Assembly: GCA_016716125.1 (NCBI GenBank)
Contig: JADJWZ010000002.1
Coordinates: forward strand, 124,001-188,000
From: Ignavibacteria bacterium
Lineage (GTDB): Bacteria > Bacteroidota > Ignavibacteria > Tepidaquicellales > Tepidaquicellaceae
DNA length: 64,000 nt
Direction: 5' to 3'
Shown here: piece after piece, positions 1-8,410 of the stretch
Layout of the letters: every line of letters begins with the position of its first letter
Numbering within the stretch: the stretch's first letter is position 1
Notes under the pieces: generated by a model
The model's database searches: none
What the model saw: the letters and a program-made list of their open reading frames with translations, nothing else
What the model was told of the DNA's origin: nothing
Translations under genes and position numbers: made by a program

Positions 1-1377
1 AACGGCGGCGCAACATGGACATTCTTAGGTGACGTACCAAGCACAGACAGAAGCGGATTTCCGTCAATTTCAGGATTTACAAACGGCGCAGCAGTAATTG
101 CAAATCATAACAATACAAACGGTACAACCACCAGAGCAAAAACTTATTTTGATGCAGGCGCAGGATTCGGTGTATTTACAGAATCAGATCCGGGTGATGC
201 AGCAGGCGCACAGTCAATCTGGCCTAGAGTTGTCGGTATCGGATCAGACAGACAGGTAATTGTTGCTTCACAAGGCGGATCATATACAAATTCTTCTTTG
301 AATGGTACATGGAGCGGATGGGAGGAATACCCGGGAGATCAGGCGGAAACATATGCATTATCAGTAGCTCCAAACGGAACAGTCGGACATGCTTACATTG
401 GCGCAGCAGACGGGACAATTAATAATGATGTATTTTACAGATCATCTTCAGATAACGGTTTAACCTGGACAGCTCCTGAAAGAATCTGGGACTGGAACGA
501 AGCTACTGATTCTTTAGGCTGCTTAAGAGGTGTATCATTAGTAATGGGAAATGACAATCAGCCATATGTTGCTTTCAATATTTCATTATTAACTTTAACA
601 GGATTTTTCCCGGAAACACCTTCTTCAATCAGATTATGGTCACCGGCAGTTAACGGCGGAACACCGATTATAATAGCAGACCAGTCAACTGTACCGTTCT
701 TCCCAAACAGAGGTTCTGTATCAGATGCATTCTTACCATTATGCAGACCTTCTATCGGAAGATCTCAAGCAGGCAATGGTTTATATTGCGCATATACAGC
801 AACAACAGGTGAATACGGATCAGACACGAGCGCTTATTTTGCCGTCTGGTTCTCTTATTCCGGCAATAACGGCGCAACATGGTTAGCTCCGGAAAGAGTA
901 ACACCTGTAACACCATTAAGAGACTGGAGATTTGTCAGCATATCGCAAGTAAACAATATAATACAAGGTCCATCAGCAGTTCAAATGTTTGTTCAAAGTG
1001 ATTCACTAGCAGGTACACACGTTAACGGCGCGCCAGTCGGAAATGGTGAGGCAATCGGAATCAGAGCTTGGATACCAATCGGTATAACTAACATTTCCAA
1101 CGTTGTACCCGATGATTTCAGCTTAGCGCAGAATTTCCCGAATCCATTTAATCCAAATACAAGGATCAGATTTGATATCAAAAATACGACAACTGTTACT
1201 TTAAAAGTGTTTAATGCAAACGGACAGGAAGTTGCTGTGTTAGTAAACAATGAAATTGTAACACCCGGAACAAAAGAAGTTACTTTCATTGGAAATAATC
1301 TCAGCAGCGGTATCTATTTCTATACATTGTTAGCAGGAGAGTTTAAGGAAACAAAGAAAATGATGCTGATCAAATAG
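1..1377 (+). CDS. T9SS-exported Asp-box (BNR) repeat protein, 5' end outside window
   Basis: The frame is open from base 1, so the start lies upstream; 458 codons are visible. Asp-box type motifs (GGATW at the first codons, SSDNGLTW, SGNNGATW) suggest a sialidase-like beta-propeller fold, but no catalytic residues can be claimed. The C-terminus is a T9SS type A sorting domain (QNFPNPFNPNTRIRF, ending MMLIK), so the protein is probably sent through the outer membrane and released or anchored at the surface. It is a near copy of the next gene, 87 bp downstream, differing mainly in a short stretch before the sorting domain. Substrate and role are unknown. Confidence 0.85.
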   Translation, partial: NGGATWTFLGDVPSTDRSGFPSISGFTNGAAVIANHNNTNGTTTRAKTYFDAGAGFGVFTESDPGDAAGAQSIWPRVVGIGSDRQVIVASQGGSYTNSSLNGTWSGWEEYPGDQAETYALSVAPNGTVGHAYIGAADGTINNDVFYRSSSDNGLTWTAPERIWDWNEATDSLGCLRGVSLVMGNDNQPYVAFNISLLTLTGFFPETPSSIRLWSPAVNGGTPIIIADQSTVPFFPNRGSVSDAFLPLCRPSIGRSQAGNGLYCAYTATTGEYGSDTSAYFAVWFSYSGNNGATWLAPERVTPVTPLRDWRFVSISQVNNIIQGPSAVQMFVQSDSLAGTHVNGAPVGNGEAIGIRAWIPIGITNISNVVPDDFSLAQNFPNPFNPNTRIRFDIKNTTTVTLKVFNANGQEVAVLVNNEIVTPGTKEVTFIGNNLSSGIYFYTLLAGEFKETKKMMLIK

Positions 1378-1464
1378 AATTAAATTATTTTATTACAATT
1401 AAAATATTACGACCTCATATATATTCTGATAAAATTAATATTATTAAACAAAAGGAGAAAAATC

Positions 1465-3210
1465 ATGAAAAAGAAATTACTACCTTTTATAGCTCTTGTG
1501 CTGTTCATTTCCGCAGGGATTGTTCAGTCACAAGTCGACAGAATCAGCAGGATAGAAAGAACTCACAAAGTATCCGACGGATCTGAGATTTATGAAACCA
1601 CAAATAATTATCAGCCAAAATTCGTATCAACTTATTATCCACCTGTTCAAGGTGCTTCTATAACCTACGTGTTTGAAAATACAGGCGTATTCACGGTTTA
1701 TGATCTTCAGTCAAACGGTGTGCCGAATCAAATCTGGCAGGATCCTTTAACACCGGGTAATGTTCACGCAACATTTATGTATTCGACTGAAGCAGGATTT
1801 GCTGCAAGAAATTGCGCATATATGTTCAGCAATGACGGCGGCGCAACGTGGACATTCTTAGGTGACGTACCAAGCACAGACAGAAGCGGATTTCCGTCAA
1901 TTTCCGGTTATACAAGCGGAGGAGCAGTAATCGCAAATCATAATAATACAAACGGAACAACCACCAGAGCAAAAACTTATTTTGATGCAGGCGCAGGTTT
2001 CGGGATATTTACAGAATCAGATCCCGGTGATGCACCGGGCGGACCGGTAATCTGGCCAAGAGTAATCGGTATCGGATCAGACAGACAGGTAATTGTTGCT
2101 TCACAAGGCGGTTCATATACAAATTCTTCTCTGAATGGTACATGGAGCGGATGGGTAGAATACCCGGGAGATCAGGCGGAAACATATGCATTATCAGTAG
2201 CTCCAAACGGAACAGTCGGACATGCTTACATTGGCGCAGCAGACGGGACAATTAATAATGATGTATTTTACAGATCATCTTCAGATAACGGTTTAACCTG
2301 GACAGCTCCTGAAAGAATCTGGGACTGGAACGAAGCCACTGATTCTTTAGGCTGCTTAAGAGGTGTTTCTTTAGTAATGGGAAATGACAATCAGCCATAT
2401 GTTGCTTTCAATATTTCATTATTAACCTTAACAGGATTTTTCCCTGAAACACCTTCTTCAATCAGATTATGGTCACCTGCAGTTAACGGCGGAACGCCTA
2501 TTATAATAGCAGACCAGTCAACAGTACCGTTCTTCCCAAACAGAGGTTCAGTTTCAGATGCATTCTTACCGCTTTGCAGACCTTCTATTGGGAGAGCGTC
2601 AATAGGCGGCGGATTATTCTGCGCATATACAGCAACAACAGGTGAATACGGGTCAGACACCAGCGCTTATTTTGCTGTCTGGTTCTCATATTCCGGAAAT
2701 AACGGCGTTACATGGTCAGCTCCGGAGAGAGCAACACCTGTAACACCGTTAAGAGACTGGAGATTTGTCAGCGTTTCGCAAGTAAACAATATAACAGGTG
2801 GTATGCCATTAGTTCAAATGCTTGTTCAATGTGATTCTCTTGCAGGTACACACGTTAACGGCGCTCCAATCGGTAACGGTGAGGCAATCGGAATCAGAGC
2901 TACCTCCGAAGTCGGTATCACTAATATTTCAAACGTTGTACCCGATGATTTCAGCTTAGCGCAGAATTTCCCGAATCCATTTAATCCAACTACAAGGATC
3001 AGATTTAATATCAAAAATACTACCAATGTTACTTTAAAAGTTTTTAATGCAAACGGACAGGAAGTTGCTGTGTTAGTAAACAATGAAGTTGTAACACCGG
3101 GAACAAAAGAAGTTACATTCATTGGGAATAATCTAAGCAGCGGTATCTATTTCTATACATTGTTAGCAGGAGAGTTTAAGGAAACTAAGAAAATGATGCT
3201 GATCAAATAA
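1465..3210 (+). CDS. T9SS-exported Asp-box (BNR) repeat protein, tandem paralogue
   Basis: This 581-residue protein has an N-terminal signal peptide (KKKLLPFIALVLFISAG), Asp-box motifs (SNDGGATW, SSDNGLTW, SGNNGVTW) and a T9SS type A sorting domain over the last ~80 residues (NFPNPFNPTTRIRF to MMLIK). A good ribosome binding site, AAAGGAG at 1451-1457, sits 7 bases before the ATG; such strong sites are uncommon in this window and suggest high expression. It is almost identical to the truncated gene before it, so the pair is a recent tandem duplication or is kept alike by gene conversion. A sialidase-like propeller fold is inferred from the motifs; enzyme activity is not supported. Confidence 0.9.
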   Translation: MKKKLLPFIALVLFISAGIVQSQVDRISRIERTHKVSDGSEIYETTNNYQPKFVSTYYPPVQGASITYVFENTGVFTVYDLQSNGVPNQIWQDPLTPGNVHATFMYSTEAGFAARNCAYMFSNDGGATWTFLGDVPSTDRSGFPSISGYTSGGAVIANHNNTNGTTTRAKTYFDAGAGFGIFTESDPGDAPGGPVIWPRVIGIGSDRQVIVASQGGSYTNSSLNGTWSGWVEYPGDQAETYALSVAPNGTVGHAYIGAADGTINNDVFYRSSSDNGLTWTAPERIWDWNEATDSLGCLRGVSLVMGNDNQPYVAFNISLLTLTGFFPETPSSIRLWSPAVNGGTPIIIADQSTVPFFPNRGSVSDAFLPLCRPSIGRASIGGGLFCAYTATTGEYGSDTSAYFAVWFSYSGNNGVTWSAPERATPVTPLRDWRFVSVSQVNNITGGMPLVQMLVQCDSLAGTHVNGAPIGNGEAIGIRATSEVGITNISNVVPDDFSLAQNFPNPFNPTTRIRFNIKNTTNVTLKVFNANGQEVAVLVNNEVVTPGTKEVTFIGNNLSSGIYFYTLLAGEFKETKKMMLIK

Positions 3211-3245
3211 GATCAGATTATTATATCATAAAAATATAATAACGA

Positions 3246-3290
3246 CCCTCAAAGAAATACAAGAAGTTGTATCTCATTGAGGGTTTTTAA
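3246..3290 (+). terminator. Intrinsic terminator after the tandem Asp-box genes
   Basis: CCCTCAA (3246-3252) pairs with TTGAGGG (3277-3283), with an inner TACAA/TTGTA helix around a GAAG loop, followed directly by five T. It lies 35 bp after the stop codon at 3210. Confidence 0.8.
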
Positions 3291-3356
3291 TTTAAGAAGA
3301 AGACCCAAAAATATTTATGTTTTTGAAATCAGATAATTAAATTAATTTCATTAAAC

Positions 3357-3386
3357 AAAGGTAATCAATATATTTGATTACCTTTT
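3357..3386. terminator. Perfect 12-bp hairpin, second (possibly bidirectional) terminator
   Basis: AAAGGTAATCAA (3357-3368) and TTGATTACCTTT (3374-3385) are exact reverse complements around a 5-base loop, with T on one side and A on the other, so it could stop transcription in either direction. It is only 30 bp before the next ATG and could instead be a leader hairpin of that gene. Confidence 0.6.
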
Positions 3387-3415
3387 AAATTTTAAATCAT
3401 TGAATAATTCTTAAT

Positions 3416-4786
3416 ATGAAAATAGTCCTGAGAATATTAATTTTAACTCTTTTATTTTCCGTAAATAATCTTACGGGAAAAGATATTTATTTTAATTTTG
3501 ACTATGCACTTTACAAAGGAGAAGGAGCTTCATCAGTACTTGAATTTTACTATTCAGTAAATCAGAATTCTCTGAAGCATGAAAAAGGAGATAACGGATT
3601 TGAAGGCGCAGCAATGATAGATATAAGCATAATTGATCTTTCGACAAATGAATTTATTGTCTCAAATTCTTATAAGACTCCTTCTGTATTAACCGACACA
3701 TCAAAGAATGCGGCAACACAGAAATTAGTCGGTCAGATAAATTATATATTAAAACCCGGGAAATACAAACTGAAAATTATCGGCAGTGATTTTAATCAGC
3801 CGGAAAGAAGTGATGTTTTAGAAACTGATATTAATGTAATTCCAATAGAGAATTCTTCTGTTTCACTAAGTGACATAGAGCTTTCGACGATGATCAAAAA
3901 ATCAGATAATACCGCCAGTATATTTTATAAAAATACTCTGGATGTAATTCCAAATCCTTCCGGACTTTTCGGAATGAATCTGACTGATATGTTTTTTTAT
4001 GTGGAAATATACGGGCTTGTTCCCGAAAATATTTCTGAAAAATATCTAATAAAATATTCCATATTAAATGTTAATAATGAAGAGCTGATCTCTAAAGTTA
4101 AATCAGCTGACAGAAGCGCTCCTGACAGAGTCGATTACGGAAAGATCGATGTTGACAGTTTAACCAGCGGTACTTATGTTTTTAAAATTACTGTGTCTGA
4201 TACTGTAAGACTTGTTACTAAAAGCGCTGAAAAAAAATTTTACGTATTCAACATAGCCGGAGAGCAGGTTAATACCGGTGACAACGATGATTTTCTAAGA
4301 AGTGAATTTGCAGGAAAATCATCAAAAGATGTTGAAGATGAATTCAGTAAAATGTCATATATAATGACTTCTCAGCAGGTTAATAATTTTAATGATCTAA
4401 ATAATCTTGAAGAGAAAAGAAAATTCCTCTTTCTCTTCTGGAAATCAAAAGAATTTGCCACCGGAACTCCTTACCTTAAACTTAAATCTGATTTTTTTGC
4501 AAGAGTGCGTGAAGCTGACAGTAAATTCAAAGAGTCTTTTAAAGAAGGCTGGAAATCGGACAGAGGAAGAATTTATATTATTTACGGCAAGCCGGATGAA
4601 ATAGATAATTTCCCGTTTCAGGCGTCTACCAAAAGTTATCAGATCTGGAGATATAATTCCGTTGAAGGCGGAGGTGAATGCGTATTTATAGAGCTGCAGC
4701 CCGGAACTGATAATTACTGGCTCGTAAGCAGTACTTTCAGAAATGAACTTAGAAATGATAACTGGGAATCTCAGCTCACTCAATAA
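3416..4786 (+). CDS. GWxTD domain-containing protein
   Basis: This 456-residue protein has an N-terminal signal sequence (IVLRILILTLLFSVNNL), a long beta-rich middle, and near residues 378-383 the GWKSDR core of the GWxTD domain followed by GRIYIIYGKPDEID and a QIWRY stretch. This domain is known mainly from Bacteroidota and Ignavibacteria-type genomes and has no established activity. Here the usual Thr of GWxTD is Ser. The ybbR-like gene starts 8 bp downstream, so the two are probably co-transcribed. No clear Shine-Dalgarno is seen. Envelope location is inferred from the signal sequence. Confidence 0.85.
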   Translation: MKIVLRILILTLLFSVNNLTGKDIYFNFDYALYKGEGASSVLEFYYSVNQNSLKHEKGDNGFEGAAMIDISIIDLSTNEFIVSNSYKTPSVLTDTSKNAATQKLVGQINYILKPGKYKLKIIGSDFNQPERSDVLETDINVIPIENSSVSLSDIELSTMIKKSDNTASIFYKNTLDVIPNPSGLFGMNLTDMFFYVEIYGLVPENISEKYLIKYSILNVNNEELISKVKSADRSAPDRVDYGKIDVDSLTSGTYVFKITVSDTVRLVTKSAEKKFYVFNIAGEQVNTGDNDDFLRSEFAGKSSKDVEDEFSKMSYIMTSQQVNNFNDLNNLEEKRKFLFLFWKSKEFATGTPYLKLKSDFFARVREADSKFKESFKEGWKSDRGRIYIIYGKPDEIDNFPFQASTKSYQIWRYNSVEGGGECVFIELQPGTDNYWLVSSTFRNELRNDNWESQLTQ

Positions 4787-4794
4787 TTCATTTT

Positions 4795-5736
4795 ATGAAA
4801 AAGAATTTCGGAATAATTATTATCGCATTTTTATTTGCTCTCATACTTTGGATGTATATAAATCTAAACCAGAGTTTCTCTATTGATCTTTCAATTCCGG
4901 TTAACATTACATCTTCAAAAACACAGGCGCTGGCAGAAGAGATACCCAATTCAATAGACGTAAAACTCAGAGGTAAAGGCTGGAATCTGATGAATATCCT
5001 TATCTCAGAAGACCTGGCATATGATATTGATATTACAAAAATTAAAAAAGATACAAGGATAAATACTGAACAGTATGTAAATGAAAGACTAAAGCTTCAG
5101 TCCGATATTTCAGTACTTGAAATTAATCCTGATACTATTCAGATAAGTTTTGATAAAGTTTCCGAAAAAAGAGTTCCGGTAAGAAATAATATAATTGTAA
5201 ATCTTAAAGAGGGATACAGTATAGTCGGAAAGCCTGAATTAAATCCGGATTCAGTTTCTGTACAAGGCGCTTCTTATGTGCTGAACAGAATCAAATCCAT
5301 TCCTACTCAAATCATAGTATTTAATAATGTTAATACTGATCTTAGCGGAGTGATCAGTCTGAAAGATACTCTGCATAATCTGCTGAAAATTGAAAACTCA
5401 GAGATTGAATATTTATTTAAAGTTCAGCTGTCCGCTGAAAAAAATTTCGAAGACGTAGAAGTGGTTATCCTGAATTTACCTGAAGATAAGGAAGTACTTC
5501 TTATTCCGCCGAAAATTAATGTCTCATTAAGAGGCGGTGTTGATGAACTTGCCCGGATTACACCGGGTGAAATATTAATAAATGTAGAGTATCAGAATAT
5601 TGAGGAAGATACTCTTGGTTTTGTTATCCCCGAGATTAAGCTGCCTGAAAATACTAGTCTGCTGAAAACGGAACCACAGAAGCTTCAGTATATTATCAAG
5701 AAAAACAACAGAATTGATCTCATACCTGAAGAATGA
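4795..5736 (+). CDS. YbbR-like (CdaR-like) membrane-anchored protein
   Basis: This 313-residue protein has one N-terminal membrane helix (about residues 4-23, FGIIIIAFLFALILWMYINL) followed by repeated YbbR-type beta domains outside the membrane; motifs such as VKLRGKGWNL, INPDTIQISFDK and VSVQGASYVLNRI fit the family. In Firmicutes YbbR/CdaR regulates the diadenylate cyclase CdaA. No cdaA is visible in this window, so a c-di-AMP link is possible but not shown. The 3' end overlaps the next gene by 23 bases. Confidence 0.85.
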   Translation: MKKNFGIIIIAFLFALILWMYINLNQSFSIDLSIPVNITSSKTQALAEEIPNSIDVKLRGKGWNLMNILISEDLAYDIDITKIKKDTRINTEQYVNERLKLQSDISVLEINPDTIQISFDKVSEKRVPVRNNIIVNLKEGYSIVGKPELNPDSVSVQGASYVLNRIKSIPTQIIVFNNVNTDLSGVISLKDTLHNLLKIENSEIEYLFKVQLSAEKNFEDVEVVILNLPEDKEVLLIPPKINVSLRGGVDELARITPGEILINVEYQNIEEDTLGFVIPEIKLPENTSLLKTEPQKLQYIIKKNNRIDLIPEE

Positions 5737-6475
5737 AATACGGGAACTGATCATTGAAATTAAAAAACTTGATTTTAAAGTAACATTTATTTTTCTGTCA
5801 GTATCAATAATTGTATTCCTGTCGATGGAGTTTGCCTCTCCGAATTTTTATTATCAGAATTTCGGAAAGGATAAATTTCTTTCAAGAGTTTACTGGTTTC
5901 TGACTGACGGATTACTTATGTTTATTCTGCCGTTACTGGCGATTAAGTTATTGTTCAGGGAAAATCTTAGGGATTACGGATTTACATGGGGTGATAAAAA
6001 ATTCGGATTCATTACATCCGGTATATTTCTTGTTGTAATGCTGATAACTGTCTGGATAGTTTCTGCAACTCCTGTCTTTGCATCAGCTTATCCGCAGGGC
6101 GGAATAAAGGTAAAGGAAAGTTTCGTAAATTTCGCTTTCTATGAATTATGTATTTTAATTTATATGCTCGGATGGGAATTTCTCTGGAGAGGATATATGC
6201 TGTTCGGATTGAGATCTAAATTCGGTTACTATTCGATCTTCATTCAAATGATCCCGTTTTTTATTTTACATAAAGGAAAGCCGGAGATAGAATTATTTGC
6301 GTCAATCTTCGCCGGATTAATCCTCGGCGTGCAGGCTCTCAGAAGCGGTTCATTCCTCTACTGCTGGATACTTCACTGGTTAGTAATGCTTTTCATAGAC
6401 GGAATATCAGCGCTGAGATCTTCAAAAGAAATTTACGGAATTGGTATCAGTGATTTTTTTAATTTATTTTTTTAA
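5714..6475 (+). CDS. CPBP-family intramembrane protease (CAAX/Abi type)
   Basis: A polytopic protein of about 253 residues with the family pattern: motif 1 reads GWEFLWRGYM, a later His lies in FFILHKGKP, and another in WILHWLVMLF. The canonical first motif is EExxxR; here the first Glu position is Trp while the second Glu and the Arg remain. Known members are glutamic intramembrane endopeptidases. The start used is TTG at 5714, inside the ybbR-like gene, which implies translational coupling; the next in-frame ATG would remove the first membrane helix. The substrate is unknown. Confidence 0.75.
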   Translation: MISYLKNEIRELIIEIKKLDFKVTFIFLSVSIIVFLSMEFASPNFYYQNFGKDKFLSRVYWFLTDGLLMFILPLLAIKLLFRENLRDYGFTWGDKKFGFITSGIFLVVMLITVWIVSATPVFASAYPQGGIKVKESFVNFAFYELCILIYMLGWEFLWRGYMLFGLRSKFGYYSIFIQMIPFFILHKGKPEIELFASIFAGLILGVQALRSGSFLYCWILHWLVMLFIDGISALRSSKEIYGIGISDFFNLFF

Positions 6476-6495
6476 TTTTATTTTAAAATAAAATT

Positions 6496-7218
6496 ATGAG
6501 ACTTGCAATCAATATAGATCATGTGGCGACATTAAGAGAAGCACGCGGAGAATTAGAGCCGGACCCTGTAACAGCAGCGGGTATTTGCGAGCTTGCCGGC
6601 GCTGAGGGAATTGTGTGCCACCTCCGCGAAGACAGAAGACATATTAATGACAGAGACCTTAGACTCTTAAAGGAAACTGTTCAGTCAAAACTCGATCTCG
6701 AAATGGCGGCAACGGATGAAATGCTGAAGATCGCAATTGAGACATTACCGGAAATTGTTACGCTTGTTCCGGAAAAGCGAAGTGAACTTACTACTGAGGG
6801 CGGTTTGAATTTAGCGGCAGGAAAAGAGAAGTATAAGGAATTTATTAAAGAACTTAAATCAAAGGATATTTTAGTGAGTCTTTTTATTGATCCGGATCCT
6901 GTGAATGTGGATCATGCTGTTGAGCTATACGCAGATATAATTGAAATTCACACAGGAAAGTATGCTAACATGAGAACTGAAAAAGATATTCTGACTGAAC
7001 TAAGCAAGATCTCCGTCATATCTACTATGGCATCTGAGCAGGGACTGATCGTAACTGCAGGACACGGACTTAATTACAGAAATATAATGCCGATTGTAAA
7101 TATTCCTGAAATTCAGGAAGTCAGCATCGGACATTCCGTGATCTCGCGGGCTGTATTTACCGGACTTGAAAAAGCTGTAAAGGAGATGCTTCAGCTTGTC
7201 AGAAATAAAAATTATTAA
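6496..7218 (+). CDS. pdxJ: Pyridoxine 5'-phosphate synthase
   Basis: PdxJ condenses 3-amino-2-oxopropyl phosphate with 1-deoxyxylulose 5-phosphate to form pyridoxine 5'-phosphate in the DXP-dependent vitamin B6 pathway. The 240-residue length is normal. Family motifs are INIDHVATLREARG at the N-terminus, GIVCHLREDRRHI, LDLEMAAT, VTLVPEKR, LFIDPDP, IEIHTGKYA, AGHGLNY and SIGHSVISRA; the TIM-barrel appears complete. It starts 20 bp after the CPBP protease gene and ends 17 bp before lptB. It is a cytoplasmic enzyme. Confidence 0.97.
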   Translation: MRLAINIDHVATLREARGELEPDPVTAAGICELAGAEGIVCHLREDRRHINDRDLRLLKETVQSKLDLEMAATDEMLKIAIETLPEIVTLVPEKRSELTTEGGLNLAAGKEKYKEFIKELKSKDILVSLFIDPDPVNVDHAVELYADIIEIHTGKYANMRTEKDILTELSKISVISTMASEQGLIVTAGHGLNYRNIMPIVNIPEIQEVSIGHSVISRAVFTGLEKAVKEMLQLVRNKNY

Positions 7219-7235
7219 TACAAGATCATTATAGA

Positions 7236-7979
7236 TTGAGTGAATTAAAATCATATAAATTAGTAAAGGAATACCGGAAGAGGAAAGTTGTCGATAATGT
7301 TTCGCTTGAACTCAAGCAGGGCGAAATAGTTGGTCTGCTCGGACCCAACGGTGCAGGCAAGACGACTACTTTTTATATGATTTGCGGAATGATAAAACCT
7401 GACGAAGGCGAAATAGAAATTGACAAAGAAAATATTACTTCTTTCCCGATGTATAAAAGAGCAAATCTCGGGATTGGATATCTGCCGCAGGAACCTTCTG
7501 TATTCAGAAATATGACTGTAAGGGATAATATAATGTCGGTGCTTCAGTTTATGAAACTTGATAAATCAGAAAGGGAAGACAAATGCGAGAGTCTGCTTAA
7601 GGATTTTAATATTCAGAAAATATCGGATTCAAAAGGATATGTGCTTTCCGGCGGAGAAAGAAGAAGGACTGAAATTGCCAGATGCCTTGCAACTGATCCG
7701 AAATTTATTCTGCTCGACGAACCCTTTGCGGGAATAGATCCGATTGCATCTGAAGAAATTATGAAACTCGTTGCTAATCTGAAAACCCGCGGGATCGGTA
7801 TTCTTATAACAGATCATAATGTTCATGAAACTCTTTCAATTGTTGACAGGGCTTATATACTTATTGACGGAAAAATATTCAGATCAGGTAAAGCCGAAGA
7901 ACTTGCAAATGATGAACTTGTGAGGAAACACTATCTGGGAGAAAATTTTAACCTCGACAGATACATTTTGAAAAAATAA
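7236..7979 (+). CDS. lptB: LPS export ABC transporter ATPase
   Basis: LptB powers lipopolysaccharide extraction by the LptB2FG complex at the inner membrane. The 247-residue protein has Walker A GPNGAGKT (36-43), a Q-loop in YLPQEPSVF, signature LSGGE (137-141), Walker B ILLDE (158-162) and the H-loop His near 194 (ITDHNVHETL); LSGGERRRTEIARCL is characteristic of LptB. Translation starts at TTG 7236, and no in-frame ATG gives the full N-terminus. It lies 17 bp after pdxJ. LptF, LptG, LptC and LptA are not in the window. The next gene converges on it. Confidence 0.94.
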   Translation: MSELKSYKLVKEYRKRKVVDNVSLELKQGEIVGLLGPNGAGKTTTFYMICGMIKPDEGEIEIDKENITSFPMYKRANLGIGYLPQEPSVFRNMTVRDNIMSVLQFMKLDKSEREDKCESLLKDFNIQKISDSKGYVLSGGERRRTEIARCLATDPKFILLDEPFAGIDPIASEEIMKLVANLKTRGIGILITDHNVHETLSIVDRAYILIDGKIFRSGKAEELANDELVRKHYLGENFNLDRYILKK

Positions 7980-8030
7980 ATACTTCCTCTTTTATATCCG
8001 GTTTAAGAAATATTAAAAGAAGAATAAGAA

Positions 8031-8408
8031 TTATTCAGATCCGGCTGAAGATGTTTTCTTTTCAACAGGTTTAGATTTTGTATCGGACTTTTCTTTTGTG
8101 TCGGATTTTTCTTTAGTAGCCGGAGATGATTCTCCTGTTGACGGTTTATCTTTTGCCGGTTCGGATTTTGATGAGTCTGAACCGGATTTTTTTTCTGATG
8201 ATGAAGAAGTTGTTTCAGTTTGTTTGTTTTTGTAATCAGTAAGATAAAACCCGCTGCCTTTGAAGATCAGGCCGCTGCCGGTCCCAATAAGTCTTCTCAA
8301 AGTTTCCTCTCCGCATTGCGGGCACTTAGTTAACTTGTCTTCTTTCATTGACTGAAACTTCTCAAAAAAATGTCCGCAGCTGTCGCATCTGTAATCGTAT
8401 GTAGGCAT
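8031..8408 (-). CDS. FmdB-type zinc-ribbon protein with low-complexity tail
   Basis: This 125-residue protein starts MPTYDYRCDSCG, the standard opening of the FmdB zinc-ribbon family, with two CxxC knuckles (C8/C11 and C29/C32) for one zinc. The ribbon is followed by FKGSGFYLTDYKN, typical of the longer family members, and then a Ser/Lys/Glu-rich disordered tail with repeated KEKSDTK. The family name comes from a putative regulator of formamidase genes, but the molecular function is not established. It begins 2 bp after the tubulin-like gene and is the last gene of the run. Confidence 0.88.
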   Translation of the reverse strand: MPTYDYRCDSCGHFFEKFQSMKEDKLTKCPQCGEETLRRLIGTGSGLIFKGSGFYLTDYKNKQTETTSSSSEKKSGSDSSKSEPAKDKPSTGESSPATKEKSDTKEKSDTKSKPVEKKTSSAGSE

Positions 8409-8410
8409 TG

